DNA of 64,000 nt. It comes from Saccharibacillus sp. JS10 (GTDB lineage Bacteria > Bacillota > Bacilli > Paenibacillales > Paenibacillaceae). The stretch spans positions 28,760 through 92,759 of the forward strand of contig NZ_JANFNS010000008.1 of assembly GCF_024436065.1 (NCBI RefSeq), written 5' to 3'. This document shows positions 18,276 through 27,624 of the stretch, piece after piece (position 1 is the stretch's first letter; each line of letters starts with the position of its first letter). A model generated the notes under the pieces. It had not been told where the DNA came from and made no database searches. It saw only the letters and a program-made list of their open reading frames with translations. The position numbers and the translations under genes were made by a program.

Positions 18276-18851
18276 TTAAAAACCGAATCGGCTTTCCAGT
18301 TGAAGCTGCGATTGTTTGGTACCGGAACCGAGTGACATGACCAAATTGATATTGATCAATCCCGTCGTATAGTAGTTAAACCCGCCAGCAGTCTGACCTT
18401 CGATCGTAATCGACGATAAATTCTGAATAATGCTACCGTTGCTAATTCGGGTCGCTTGATACGGATCAACAGGTGGGCTGGCACTATTCAAGACTGTGTT
18501 TCGCCGAATCTCTAATTGCCCGTTCGATGCGATGACAACAGCCACTTTATCGGACTCTTGTTGGTTGCCTAGCTCATCGACATGGTACATCTCAAATCCG
18601 GTTCCATTCGCAAGCGGATATACCCGATCCGGTGCAAAAGCATACAATTCCGTAATAATCGAAGACATGACGACATCGCTTTCTTCACGTAGCCGATTTT
18701 CGACCGAGACTTGATTATAACTACGAAATCCGAAAAAGATCGTCGTCGAGATCACACCTAAAATAATAGACATCAATGCGAGCACGGCAAGTAACTCGAT
18801 GAGCGTCACTCCATCTTCACGTTTCAAAGCTTTAACGAATCGATTGCGCAT
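18276..18851 (-). CDS. PilW-like minor pilin
   Basis: 191 residues from the ATG at 18851, nine bases after GGAGG (an ATG six bases further upstream is too close to that site). Prepilin signature REDG|VTLIELLAVLALM with Glu at +5 and a 14-residue basic leader. The C-terminal part is a beta-rich globular domain. The amino-terminal pattern and the gene order (after the PilV-like gene, before the PilX-like gene) support a PilW role in priming pilus assembly. It overlaps the preceding gene by 20 nt. Confidence 0.8.
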   Translation of the reverse strand: MRNRFVKALKREDGVTLIELLAVLALMSIILGVISTTIFFGFRSYNQVSVENRLREESDVVMSSIITELYAFAPDRVYPLANGTGFEMYHVDELGNQQESDKVAVVIASNGQLEIRRNTVLNSASPPVDPYQATRISNGSIIQNLSSITIEGQTAGGFNYYTTGLININLVMSLGSGTKQSQLQLESRFGF

Positions 18852-19422
18852 TAACATAGCCCTCCACCGTCACCCCATTGGCTCCTGGCCCTGCCGCACC
18901 TGGTGTTACCGAAGTCACCGTCGCACTGATCGGCAGCAACAAATTCCCTCCCGTATCTATAGAACGATTCAAATCTTTCTGATATTCGATCACAACACGG
19001 TACTGAATTCCATTTACGGTCGGTTGCAATACTGCCATCATTGGCTGTAAATCTTTGTTTATAAAAATATCACGGTACTTGCACATGCCCACTTCTGAAG
19101 TACTTCCACAACTCGCAAAAGTCTCCGGAGTAATCCCAACGCGAGGTAAAGTCGCACCGTTTCCTGCTTTGACGATTGTCGCACTTCCCGAGTTGAAATA
19201 AGCTTGCAATTCCGTGAAGTTTTGCTTCTGCATATAAACAAGCGCGTTCCGCGCCAGATTCGACATAATCGTCTGATTCTGATTGCTTTTTGCGAACGTC
19301 AACGCATTGCCAAAATAAGCGGTAAACGCCAATGCGACAATCGATAAAATCAGCATAGCAGCCAGCACTTCAATCAATGTAAATCCTTCTTCTTTTCTTA
19401 ACTTTCTGAATCTCTTCAACAA
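18832..19422 (-). CDS. PilV-like minor pilin
   Basis: 196 residues from a TTG start preceded by AGGAGGAGG. The leader is short and basic, then EEG|FTLIEVLAAMLILSIVALA, the classical prepilin cleavage site with Glu at +5. The globular part contains one possible Cys pair (ASCGSTSEVGMC). First gene of the minor-pilin operon; the following pilW-like gene overlaps its end. Together the three would form the initiating tip complex of the pilus. Substrate of the PilD encoded at 5.5-6.2 kb. Confidence 0.82.
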   Translation of the reverse strand: MLKRFRKLRKEEGFTLIEVLAAMLILSIVALAFTAYFGNALTFAKSNQNQTIMSNLARNALVYMQKQNFTELQAYFNSGSATIVKAGNGATLPRVGITPETFASCGSTSEVGMCKYRDIFINKDLQPMMAVLQPTVNGIQYRVVIEYQKDLNRSIDTGGNLLLPISATVTSVTPGAAGPGANGVTVEGYVNAQSIR

Positions 19423-19518
19423 AAAAGCCTCCTCCTTCCGTCGCGCCTACAAAATGAATCCAAAAAACGTTCCGTCAAGGCGGCATTCGCTTATATATCG
19501 GTCTTTTTTACTTCTTTC

Positions 19519-19547
19519 ATTATAGGTTTGCCAGAGGGCAGGAGCAA
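19519..19547 (-). promoter_or_regulatory. Probable promoter of the minor-pilin operon
   Basis: On the minus strand TTGCTC (19547-19542), a 17-nt spacer and TATAAT (19524-19519). The -10 is perfect and the -35 matches four of six. The leader to the pilV-like start is about 90 nt. An AGAGGG/CCCTCT inverted repeat (about 19533-19574) overlaps the -35 side. Confidence 0.5.
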
Positions 19548-19688
19548 TGTTTATTTAGGTCTTTCGACCCTCTGATTCTTCCTATAAAAAAGATCCCAAG
19601 AAATGGATCGAAAGTGGTATGATAAACAAGTAAAATAAAGCGTTTTCTTTAAAACTTGAGATTCTTATCTGAAGGAGGTACATACTAC

Positions 19689-20477
19689 ATGGCTTTGTTG
19701 TCTTGTAACTTTTTTTCCGAATCGTTAGGTCTGAGTACGTCGATGAATGTAATTTTGCCGCAACAAACACGTTCACAAATCGGTTTGAGCAATGTGAAAC
19801 GTCCGGGACCTCATAAAACTTTATACTTGCTGCACGGGTTGTCCGATGACGATACGATCTGGGTACGCCGAACTTCGATCGAACGTTATGCGGCTGCTTA
19901 CGGAATCGCGATCGTGATGCCGCAGGTTCATCGTAGTTTCTATACGGATATGGCATATGGCGAAAAATATTGGGAGTTTATTAGCGAAGAATTGCCGGAA
20001 TTGGCACGTTCCTTTTTCCCACTGTCTGCTGAGCGCGAAGACAACTTTGCGGCAGGGTTATCCATGGGTGGATATGGAGCATTCAAGTTAGCACTGCGTA
20101 GACCGGATCTGTTTGCTGCGGGAGCTAGCCTTTCAGGAGCGGTCGATATCGCAGCGATGGTCGAAAATCCGGATAATCCGCGATCAGGGTTGTTACATAC
20201 GATTTTCGGCGAGCAAAAAGTACGGGGTAGCGAAGATGATTTGCTGTATCTGCTGGATCGCGTATCGAAATCAAGTACGCCGAAGCCGAAGCTGTATCAA
20301 TGTTGCGGTACCGAAGATTTCTTGTACAAAGACAATCTGACGTTCAAAAAAGCAGCAGAAAGCAGCGGGCTAGACTTTACGTATGAAGAAGGCCCAGGCG
20401 AGCATGAATGGGGCTATTGGGACAAGATGATTCAAAATGTGCTGGAATGGCTGCCTCTGGACGACTCTAAAAAATAA
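19689..20477 (+). CDS. Serine esterase of the EstA/FrmB family
   Basis: 262 residues of alpha/beta-hydrolase. The start is the ATG at 19689, nine bases after AAGGAGGT; the open frame extends 33 nt upstream without a ribosome site. The nucleophile elbow is GLSMGGYGA, the oxyanion-side [15 protein letters not shown] follows the YLLHG motif, and the catalytic His is in GEHEWGYWD near the end; a candidate acid lies in DFLYKDN. This pattern fits acetyl/tributyrin esterases and S-formylglutathione-hydrolase-like proteins. No signal peptide, so cytoplasmic. Its substrate cannot be told from sequence. It stands alone between the minor-pilin operon and a diguanylate cyclase gene. Confidence 0.88.
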   Translation: MALLSCNFFSESLGLSTSMNVILPQQTRSQIGLSNVKRPGPHKTLYLLHGLSDDDTIWVRRTSIERYAAAYGIAIVMPQVHRSFYTDMAYGEKYWEFISEELPELARSFFPLSAEREDNFAAGLSMGGYGAFKLALRRPDLFAAGASLSGAVDIAAMVENPDNPRSGLLHTIFGEQKVRGSEDDLLYLLDRVSKSSTPKPKLYQCCGTEDFLYKDNLTFKKAAESSGLDFTYEEGPGEHEWGYWDKMIQNVLEWLPLDDSKK

Positions 20478-20500
20478 AAAGATATTACTTTGCCTAAATT

Positions 20501-20539
20501 AAAAAGCCGCGCTTCCTAAACCTAGGAGACGCGGCTTTT
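20501..20539. terminator. Bidirectional terminator after the esterase and cyclase genes
   Basis: AAAAGCCGCG and TTCCTA on the left pair with TAGGAG and CGCGGCTTTT on the right around a short loop. T/A runs on both sides allow termination of the convergent esterase and diguanylate cyclase transcripts. Confidence 0.88.
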
Positions 20540-20561
20540 GTACGACGCTATCCAATAAGAT

Positions 20562-21671
20562 TTAGACGACTTCGTGAGAAGGATCGATTTCGGTGCCAGC
20601 TTTGCATACACGGTTCCTGCCGCTTTTTTTCGCGTGATAAAGCGCATCATCCACACGTCGGAATAGGGTTTTAACCGAGCCAAAGCTCGATATGCCATAC
20701 CCTAGAGAAATAGTGATCTTGAGCGTAGTCCCATCTTCTAACATAAAATCATGGCTTTCTACAGAGATTCGGATTCGCTCCGTGATTCGCGTCAAGGATT
20801 CTTCGTCGCGTCGGTCAATCACCATGGCGAACTCTTCTCCTCCGTTTCGAGCTGCATATCCATCTATCGGCGTACAAGAAGCCAAAATATTACCCAGCTG
20901 CTTCAGCACCAGATCCCCGGCGGGATGCCCGTATGTATCATTAACTTTTTTGAAATGGTCGATATCGAGCAATATCAAGCTAAACTCTTCTCCATTTTTT
21001 TGTGCAGCCCAAATCCGACGATCATATAGCAGATGAAAAGCTCTCGGGTTATATAGCCCAGTCAAAAAATCGCGGTGCGCTGCATCTTCCATAAACGCAA
21101 ACAATTGGTTCGAATTTCGAAGATGTCGCAACATCAAGAACGTAAATAGTCCAGTTCCTGCAATAATAATGCCATAGATCGGCAAAATGCGAAGCATAGC
21201 TGAACCTAGCGTAATATACAAACTGACCGACAATAACAACAACTGTACGGCAAAAGCAGCTGCCCATCTTTTCGGTTCCAATTGAAGTTTTTTGATAATA
21301 AAAATCACTAACGCAAAAGTCGCCAACGCATTGAAAGCTCCGATATAGGAAGGCAAGCCGATATTCCCAAAGAAAAAGAAACGAAATAAAGCAATCATAA
21401 TGCTCGCCACTAACCCACCAGGAATCCCTGCTACATAAACCGCGATAATAATCGCAGTCTGCCGCAAATCGATAATCGAATGTTCGCTAACCGGGAATGA
21501 AAATTCCATCAGTAAGATGCCAGCAAACCCCATCATCACTCCTGTAAACCACGGTAACCAAGCGCTTGAACGTTCAGACAACGATGATTTACGAAACTGA
21601 TTCAAAAAGATATTACCGAAAAATAAAAACGTCGCTAAAATCGTGAAATTGATAAACAATTCTTTGAACAT
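20562..21671 (-). CDS. Membrane diguanylate cyclase (5TM-5TMR_LYT plus GGDEF)
   Basis: 369 residues. The first about 185 form five or six transmembrane helices with the DLRQTAIIIAVYVAGIPGG segment typical of the 5TM-5TMR_LYT sensor region. The GGDEF domain follows (about 205-360), with the active-site motif GGEEF preceded by AARN. DxLTGLYNPRAF and DIDHFKKVNDTYGHPAGD are intact, so c-di-GMP synthesis from two GTP is expected. The RxxD inhibitory site normally five residues before GGEEF is not present (the residues there are DGYAARN), so product inhibition is predicted to be absent. It lies next to the pilus locus, whose PilB has c-di-GMP-binding motifs. Confidence 0.92.
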   Translation of the reverse strand: MFKELFINFTILATFLFFGNIFLNQFRKSSLSERSSAWLPWFTGVMMGFAGILLMEFSFPVSEHSIIDLRQTAIIIAVYVAGIPGGLVASIMIALFRFFFFGNIGLPSYIGAFNALATFALVIFIIKKLQLEPKRWAAAFAVQLLLLSVSLYITLGSAMLRILPIYGIIIAGTGLFTFLMLRHLRNSNQLFAFMEDAAHRDFLTGLYNPRAFHLLYDRRIWAAQKNGEEFSLILLDIDHFKKVNDTYGHPAGDLVLKQLGNILASCTPIDGYAARNGGEEFAMVIDRRDEESLTRITERIRISVESHDFMLEDGTTLKITISLGYGISSFGSVKTLFRRVDDALYHAKKSGRNRVCKAGTEIDPSHEVV

Positions 21672-21744
21672 GAGTACGGTTATGCCTCACAGTCTGCACC
21701 AATGCGAATTGAGCGGTGAGGAATAAACTGACCGCTTTTTAACC

Positions 21745-21773
21745 ATTTTACTCGATTCCTAAGTTTCTGCAAA
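21745..21773 (-). promoter_or_regulatory. Probable promoter of the diguanylate cyclase gene
   Basis: On the minus strand TTTGCA (21773-21768), a 17-nt spacer and TAAAAT (21750-21745). A hairpin-forming AGCGGT/ACCGCT pair lies downstream in the leader. Confidence 0.4.
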
Positions 21774-21803
21774 GAACTTTAGGGTTTCAAAAGGAAAGAT
21801 ACC

Positions 21804-21846
21804 AAAAAAAAGAAACCGTATTTTTGTATAAAAAATACGGTTTCTT
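21804..21846 (-). terminator. Terminator of the arginine operon
   Basis: AAGAAACCGTATTTTT (21810-21825) pairs with AAAAATACGGTTTCTT (21831-21846), a 16-bp stem with a short loop. On the minus strand it is followed by an uninterrupted run of T. It lies about 45 nt after the argH stop. Confidence 0.92.
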
Positions 21847-21892
21847 GGTATTTCGATTAGAGAGTAAATGCTACGCATCCTCTGTTTATCGA

Positions 21893-23296
21893 TTATAGAC
21901 GTGTGTCCAACCATTCTGTCGTACGTTCAAGCGTCGTTTCCGCGCGTTCAATCGCAGCTTCAACTTGAGGTTTTGCCGTACCGCCGTATACATTACGCGC
22001 GTTCACCACGTTTTCCGGTTGAAGCACAGCGTAAATCTCATCGTCGAACAGATCGGAGAATGTTTTGAATTCATCCAGTGTCAGATCCAGCAAATATTTG
22101 CCGTTTTCGATGCAGTACAAGACGGTTTTGCCGATCACTTCGTGTGCATCGCGGAACGGAAGCCCTTTGCCAACCAAGAAGTCTGCAATATCGGTCGCGT
22201 TGGAAAAGTCTTTGTTCACCGCTTCGCGCATACGTCCTGTCCGTACTTGCATCGTTGCGATCATCGGAGCGAACAGACGCAGCGCGCCGTCAAGCGTCGC
22301 TACCGTATCGAACATGCCTTCTTTGTCTTCTTGCATATCTTTGTTATACGCAAGCGGAAGCGATTTGAGTACGGTCAGCAATCCCATCAGATTGCCGTAC
22401 ACTCTGCCTGTTTTGCCGCGAACCAGCTCTGCAACGTCAGGATTTTTTTTCTGCGGCATAATGCTGCTGCCTGTGCAGAACGCATCATCCAATTCGACAA
22501 AGCCGAACTCTGTGCTGCTCCATAGAACCAACTCTTCGCAAAGACGCGACATGTGCATCATCAAGATCGAAGCGCCGGACAAAAATTCTAAAATAAAGTC
22601 GCGATCGCTGACAGCATCCAGACTGTTCTCATATACGCCGTCGAATCCAAGTTGCTCCGCCACGAAATGACGGTCAATCGGGAATGTCGTTCCGGCAAGC
22701 GCGCCAGCGCCTAGCGGCAACACGTTAATGCGTTTATAGCTGTCCATCAGACGCTCGGCGTCACGTTGGAACATGGAGACATACGCAAGCAAATGATGCG
22801 CGAACAAAATTGGCTGTGCACGTTGCAGATGCGTGTAACCCGGGATGATGGTATCCGTATGCTGCTTCGCTTGTTCGATCAGTGCTTGTTGAACCGCTTG
22901 GACAAGCCCGGTGAGTTCAACAACGCGGCTGCGCAAATAAAGGTGCATATCGGTTGCGACCTGATCGTTCCGACTGCGACCGGTATGTAGCTTACCGCCG
23001 ACAGGGCCGACTTCTTGGATCAGATGCTTTTCGATATTCATATGAATATCTTCATCGGACACCGAAAACTCCACTTGCCCGGCTTCGATCTTGTGCAAGA
23101 CTTTGATTAGACCTTCTGCGATGGTATCGGCGTCTTTTTGCGGAATGATGCCGCATTTGCCAAGCATGGCGACGTGTGCCAAACTTCCTTGGATATCTTC
23201 TTGCGCCAGTGCTTTATCGAAATTGATCGAAGCCGTATACTCTTCTACCAAACGGTCAGTCGGTTTGGTGAAGCGGCCTCCCCATAATTTGCTCAT
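21893..23296 (-). CDS. argH: Argininosuccinate lyase
   Basis: 467 residues from the ATG at 23296, which follows GGAGGAGG by six bases. The frame stays open a further 83 codons upstream through the GC-rich spacer, but that part has no family character. It opens [19 protein letters not shown] and contains [22 protein letters not shown] and the signature [12 protein letters not shown] with the catalytic Ser on its mobile loop. It splits argininosuccinate into arginine and fumarate, the last step of arginine synthesis. Last gene of argCJBDFGH, separated from argG by an unusual spacer of about 700 nt. Confidence 0.96.
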   Translation of the reverse strand: MSKLWGGRFTKPTDRLVEEYTASINFDKALAQEDIQGSLAHVAMLGKCGIIPQKDADTIAEGLIKVLHKIEAGQVEFSVSDEDIHMNIEKHLIQEVGPVGGKLHTGRSRNDQVATDMHLYLRSRVVELTGLVQAVQQALIEQAKQHTDTIIPGYTHLQRAQPILFAHHLLAYVSMFQRDAERLMDSYKRINVLPLGAGALAGTTFPIDRHFVAEQLGFDGVYENSLDAVSDRDFILEFLSGASILMMHMSRLCEELVLWSSTEFGFVELDDAFCTGSSIMPQKKNPDVAELVRGKTGRVYGNLMGLLTVLKSLPLAYNKDMQEDKEGMFDTVATLDGALRLFAPMIATMQVRTGRMREAVNKDFSNATDIADFLVGKGLPFRDAHEVIGKTVLYCIENGKYLLDLTLDEFKTFSDLFDDEIYAVLQPENVVNARNVYGGTAKPQVEAAIERAETTLERTTEWLDTRL

Positions 23297-24012
23297 CTGT
23301 TCCTCCTCCCCTCCCAAACCCTCCCCGAGGGAGGGCTCCAAAGGGCGACTGCCCTCTGGACACCTGTAAAGGGCAGAGCTTGCGGTCGCGGTTTTTGGGA
23401 GGTTGGTTTTATTTGGTGGTCGTGTGGTGGTGACTGCCGCCGCGCTTGCTCTGCCGTTGGCGAGCCGCGGCTGACTTGCGGCGCGGTCGGCGGTGGTTGC
23501 GGGCAGCTGTTCGCTGCCTGATGCGACGCGCGCACGGGACTTCAAGATGGGCTGGAAGCAGGCGGCTTCGCCCGCCTTATCCAGACGGGGGTCGAAGGCG
23601 AGCCGCTTCGCCGGCTCTGTTCGACCAAGACCCGGAGCCAGAAGCGTAGCGCTGCGCGGCTACTGTCTGGCTAAGACCCGGGGTCGAAGGCGAGCCACTT
23701 CGTTGGCTCTGTTCGACCGACCGACGTCCTGTCCGGAAGGGCGATCTTTGGCTACGCAAGGGCAAGGGCTGGCTCTGAATACCCGGCTTGAGTGAGAAGC
23801 CGGGTATTCTTCCCTAGCCGCCTATAAAGGCGGAGAGCAAAGGGTGGAGGGGAGTTTCGGTGGAGAAGAGTTAGCGTTCGCCTTTGCAATGGGGAAGCTT
23901 CCTTGAAATATAATCCAGCTTCCCAATGGCAACACGCGATCGAAACGAAACCCCCCGGAACCCTGCCCTTTTTACTTGTACTCTTTTATCCTTTTTGATC
24001 TAAGAACTTAGT
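23297..24012. repeat. GC-rich hairpin array in the argG-argH spacer
   Basis: 716 nt, visibly more GC-rich than its surroundings and packed with inverted repeats. Two 37-nt units (23590-23626 and 23682-23718) share the frame GGTCGAA ... TTCGACC around an inner stem GAGCCG/CGGCTC in the first and GAGCCA/TGGCTC in the second. Of only three differences, two are a compensatory base-pair change and one is in the loop. Between them a third hairpin of similar plan uses AGCCAG/CTGGCT outside and GTAGC/GCTAC inside, flanked by direct repeats AAGACCCGG. AGGCGG-CTTCGC-CCGCCT (about 23560-23576) is a fourth. The 13-bp GAATACCCGGCTT stem (23777-23809) and CCGCCT/AGGCGG (23818-23833) follow. Open frames here lack ribosome sites and are not accepted as genes. 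Confidence 0.7.
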
Positions 24013-25248
24013 TTACTGGTTGTTTTGCTCGACGCCTTTGCTCACTTTGAGTCGGAGAGCATTCAGGCTGATAAAGCCGGTTGCGTCGTTTTGGTCGTAA
24101 GCTTGGCTTGGGTCGGCTTCCATGGTCGCGATGTCTGGGTTGTACAGGCTGACTGGGCTTTTTACGCCAGCGCCGATGACATTGCCTTTGTATAATTTCA
24201 CGCGAACGGTACCGGTTACGTTTTTCTGACTTTCCGTTACGAGAGCCTGCAAAGCAAGGCGCTCAGGCGCGAACCAGAATCCGTTGTATACGAGCGTGCT
24301 GTAGCGAGTCAACAGCGAATCGCGCAAGTTCATGACTTCGCGGTCCATGGTCAGCGACTCCATTTTGCGGTGAGCGGTGAACAAGATCGTACCGCCTGGA
24401 GTCTCGTAGACGCCGCGGCTTTTCATGCCGACAAAACGGTTCTCGACCATATCGACGCGTCCGATACCATGTTTGCCGCCGAGTTCGTTCAATTTATCCA
24501 TCACTTGAAGCGGGCTCAACTTTTCGCCGTTCAGAGCGACCGCGTTGCCTTTTTCAAATTCGATTTCCAACATTTCCGGCTCATTCGGTGCATCTTCCGG
24601 ATCGGCGCTGAGCAAGAACATCTCTTTGTTTTCCGGTGCGCTTGGATCGAACCACGGATCTTCCAACACTCCGCTTTCATAGCTGATATGCAGCAAGTTG
24701 CGGTCGGTCGAGTAAGGTTTTGCAGCAGAAGCCGTAACCGGAATACCGTGTTTTTCGGCATACTCGATCATTTCTGCACGTCCCGGGAACGCATCGCGGA
24801 ATGTGTCGAGTCTCCAAGGAGCGACGACTTTAATATCTGGAGCCAGCGCGGCTACGCCGAGTTCAAAACGAACTTGGTCATTCCCTTTGCCTGTCGCGCC
24901 GTGAGCGATCATCGTAGCGCCTTCTGCGCGTGCGATCTCGACCATACGTTTTGCGATCAGAGGACGCGCAATACTTGTACCGAGCAGGTATTGACCTTCA
25001 TACAGGGCGCCGGATTGGAACATCGGGAAAATAAAGTCCGAAGCAAATTCGGCTTGCAGATCGTCGATATACACCTTGGAAGCTCCGGTTGCCAATGCTT
25101 TTTCTTCCAGACCGTCCAATTCTTCTTTTTGTCCGATATCCGCTGTGAACGCGATAATTTCTGCGTCATATGTTTCTTTGAGCCATTTCAAAATGATCGA
25201 TGTATCCAGACCACCGGAATACGCGAGTACGATTTTTTCTTTTGCCAT
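24013..25248 (-). CDS. argG: Argininosuccinate synthase
   Basis: 411 residues, a full-length type I enzyme. The ATP-pyrophosphatase loop AYSGGLDTS is at residues 9-17, and the citrulline/aspartate-binding segments [15 protein letters not shown] and [18 protein letters not shown] follow. It condenses citrulline and aspartate with ATP to argininosuccinate in the cytoplasm. Sixth gene of the arginine operon, 42 nt after argF. Long spacer before argH noted separately. Confidence 0.97.
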   Translation of the reverse strand: MAKEKIVLAYSGGLDTSIILKWLKETYDAEIIAFTADIGQKEELDGLEEKALATGASKVYIDDLQAEFASDFIFPMFQSGALYEGQYLLGTSIARPLIAKRMVEIARAEGATMIAHGATGKGNDQVRFELGVAALAPDIKVVAPWRLDTFRDAFPGRAEMIEYAEKHGIPVTASAAKPYSTDRNLLHISYESGVLEDPWFDPSAPENKEMFLLSADPEDAPNEPEMLEIEFEKGNAVALNGEKLSPLQVMDKLNELGGKHGIGRVDMVENRFVGMKSRGVYETPGGTILFTAHRKMESLTMDREVMNLRDSLLTRYSTLVYNGFWFAPERLALQALVTESQKNVTGTVRVKLYKGNVIGAGVKSPVSLYNPDIATMEADPSQAYDQNDATGFISLNALRLKVSKGVEQNNQ

Positions 25249-25290
25249 AAGTCTTAATTCCTCCGCTCTTTTAGTTGTACAGATAACAGG

Positions 25291-26247
25291 TTAAGCCATT
25301 AAAGTCGCCATAACCGCTTTTTGCGCGTGCAGACGATTTTCCGCTTCGTCGAAAATGACACTGTTTTTGCCGTCGATTACGCCAGCACTCACTTCTTCGC
25401 CGCGATGCGCCGGAAGACAATGTAAAAATAGATAATCGCTTTTCGCATATTGTACCAGTTCTTCGTTCACTTGATAATCTTTGAACGCAAGCTCGCGTAC
25501 TTTTTGTTCTTCTTCAAAGCCCATGCTCGCCCATACATCCGTGTAGACCGCATCGGCATTTTCGATTGCTTCGCGCGCATCGCGCACAATCGCAATTTTC
25601 GAACCTGTCTGATTTGCAATCTCATGCGCTTGACGCACGATATCGGCATCCGATTCATAACCTTCCGGGCTGGCAATGCTCACGTCCATCCCCATTTTCA
25701 CGCCGCCGAGTAAAAGCGAATGCGCCATATTGTTACCGTCACCGATATAGGCAAGTTTTTTGCCACGCAGTGCGCCGCGATGTTCTTGAATCGTTTGCAG
25801 ATCGGCAAGCACTTGGCAAGGATGACCGAGATCGCTGAGTGCATTAATGACCGGAATATCCGCGTATTTCGCAAGCTCCGTTACATTTTCATGTCCAAAC
25901 GTCCGAATCATAATGCCGTCCAAGTAACGCGACAATACGCCAGCCGTATCCGGAATCGCTTCGCCGCGTCCAAGCTGAATATCGTTTTTGCTGAGGAAAA
26001 GAGCGTGACCGCCCAGTTGGAACATGCCGACTTCGAACGATACGCGGGTACGTGTCGATGACTTTTCAAAAATCATGCCCAGCGTCTTTCCAGCGAGAGG
26101 GCGGAAGGTTTCTCCTGATTTTTGTTTGCGTTTGAGTTCAATCGCAAGATCGAGCAAATACTGAATTTCTTCCGTCGTATAATCGGTAAGCTCGACAAGG
26201 TCGCGTCCTTTGAGCGATGTTGCGTGTATCTGTTGAGTCAAATCCAT
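25291..26247 (-). CDS. argF: Ornithine carbamoyltransferase
   Basis: 318 residues from the ATG at 26247, which follows AGGGGGT; the frame is open further upstream but that part is not conserved. The carbamoyl-phosphate site SSTRTRVSFE and the ornithine-binding HCLPAHRG motif are intact, as is GDGNNMAHSL. It makes citrulline from ornithine and carbamoyl phosphate. Fifth gene of the arginine operon. The anabolic name argF is preferred because it sits in the biosynthetic cluster without arcA or arcC. Confidence 0.96.
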   Translation of the reverse strand: MDLTQQIHATSLKGRDLVELTDYTTEEIQYLLDLAIELKRKQKSGETFRPLAGKTLGMIFEKSSTRTRVSFEVGMFQLGGHALFLSKNDIQLGRGEAIPDTAGVLSRYLDGIMIRTFGHENVTELAKYADIPVINALSDLGHPCQVLADLQTIQEHRGALRGKKLAYIGDGNNMAHSLLLGGVKMGMDVSIASPEGYESDADIVRQAHEIANQTGSKIAIVRDAREAIENADAVYTDVWASMGFEEEQKVRELAFKDYQVNEELVQYAKSDYLFLHCLPAHRGEEVSAGVIDGKNSVIFDEAENRLHAQKAVMATLMA

Positions 26248-26347
26248 GATTGTACCCCCTTGAATAAAATATATCCGTAAAAAGAAGCGCAGGCGCACCG
26301 GAAATCGCAGCCCGGTTCGCCGAACGCTTCGAAAATCGTAAAAACAA

Positions 26348-27538
26348 TTATAGGCTTGGTGTCGGCACTTTTTCTTCAATCACCGATACGACAATATCAA
26401 CCGCTTGATTGACTTCTTCTTCCGTCACGTACAAATTCGGCAGTAAACGAATGACATTCGGTCCAGCCGATACGAATAGCAGACCATGCTTTTGCCCTGC
26501 TGCTACGAGATCGGCAACCGGTTCTTCACATTCAATACCGATTAACAGACCGAGTCCGCGTACTTCTTTGACGAACGGATTGCCGCTCAGACGATCGCGC
26601 AATTGCGTCATCAATTGTTCCCCGATTTGCGCGGCTCTTTCTGGTAAATTGTCTTCTTGCATCGTTTCGATCGTCGCGATAATCGCGGACGAAGCAAGCG
26701 GCGTACCGCCGAACGTCGTTGCATGGCTACCCGCTGTGAATGCTTCTTTGAGATAAGCGCGCCCGATCATCGCACCTGCGGGGAAGCCCGAAGCAATCCC
26801 TTTTGCCACGGTGAAAATATCCGGCTTAATGCCGTAACGATGATGCGCGAACCAAGCACCTGTGCGTCCCATACCGGTCTGCACTTCGTCGACGATCAGC
26901 AAAATGCCTTTGTCGCGGCAAAGTTGTTCGATCTGCTTCGCATACTCCGCCTCGAGCGGGTATACGCCGCCTTCGGCTTGTACCATCTCGATCATAACGG
27001 CAGCGGTACGTTCGTTGACTGCGTCTTTGATCGCTTGAATATCATGCGGAGGCACGGTGACAAAACCAGCTGGAAGAGGCAAAAAACCTTCTTTGACTTT
27101 GTCTTGGCCCGTTGCCGTCAGCGTCGCAAGAGTACGCCCGTGGAACGATTTGCCTAGCGTGATGATTTCGTAACGTTCTTCGCCTTTGACTTTTTGGAAA
27201 TAGCGACGTGCCAGCTTGATTGCCGCTTCGTTGGATTCCGCGCCACTGTTACAGAAGAATACCGCATCGGCTTGCGCCACTTCGGCAACTTTTTTCGCGG
27301 CTTCTTCTTGCTTGGGAATCACGAACAAATTCGACGTATGCCACAGCGTATCGATCTGTTCTTTGAGCTTCTCGGATACTTTTTTCGGTGCATGTCCCAG
27401 ATTCGTCACGGCAAGTCCGCTCATGAAGTCGAGATATTTGTTGCCTTGATCGTCCCAGAGCCAGCTTCCTTCTCCTTTGACAAGAGCTAACGGGTTTCTC
27501 GCATACGTTTGGAATAAAGCACTTTCTTCTTGCATCAT
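26348..27538 (-). CDS. argD: Acetylornithine aminotransferase
   Basis: 396 residues, class-III PLP aminotransferase. FFCNSGAESNEAAIKLAR, LIVDEVQTGMGRTG (with the pyridoxal-ring Asp) and the Schiff-base Lys in TVAKGIASGFP are intact. It converts N-acetylglutamate semialdehyde to N-acetylornithine. The start MM has AAGGGG upstream; either Met may be used. About 86 nt after argB. Confidence 0.95.
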   Translation of the reverse strand: MMQEESALFQTYARNPLALVKGEGSWLWDDQGNKYLDFMSGLAVTNLGHAPKKVSEKLKEQIDTLWHTSNLFVIPKQEEAAKKVAEVAQADAVFFCNSGAESNEAAIKLARRYFQKVKGEERYEIITLGKSFHGRTLATLTATGQDKVKEGFLPLPAGFVTVPPHDIQAIKDAVNERTAAVMIEMVQAEGGVYPLEAEYAKQIEQLCRDKGILLIVDEVQTGMGRTGAWFAHHRYGIKPDIFTVAKGIASGFPAGAMIGRAYLKEAFTAGSHATTFGGTPLASSAIIATIETMQEDNLPERAAQIGEQLMTQLRDRLSGNPFVKEVRGLGLLIGIECEEPVADLVAAGQKHGLLFVSAGPNVIRLLPNLYVTEEEVNQAVDIVVSVIEEKVPTPSL

Positions 27539-27624
27539 GCTTACACGCCCCTTCCTTTTTCTCGAATTAGCGAACGAATACAGACGAACGACTCTCGGAA
27601 CGTTAGGTTCGAGTTCTATTGCTT

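Noticed and set aside
19495..19502. Sigma-D-like -10 (ACCGATAT) before the minor-pilin operon
   Set aside because: No TAAA element at 14-16 nt; a better sigma-A-type promoter lies at 19519-19547.
23590..23718. CRISPR-like direct repeats
   Set aside because: Only two full copies, palindromic throughout, with an unequal structured spacer and no cas genes.
23297..23795. Open frames on both strands in the argG-argH spacer, including an 83-codon extension of argH
   Set aside because: They cross palindromic hairpins, have Arg/Pro/Ser-rich composition without family character and have no ribosome site; argH has a clear start at 23296.
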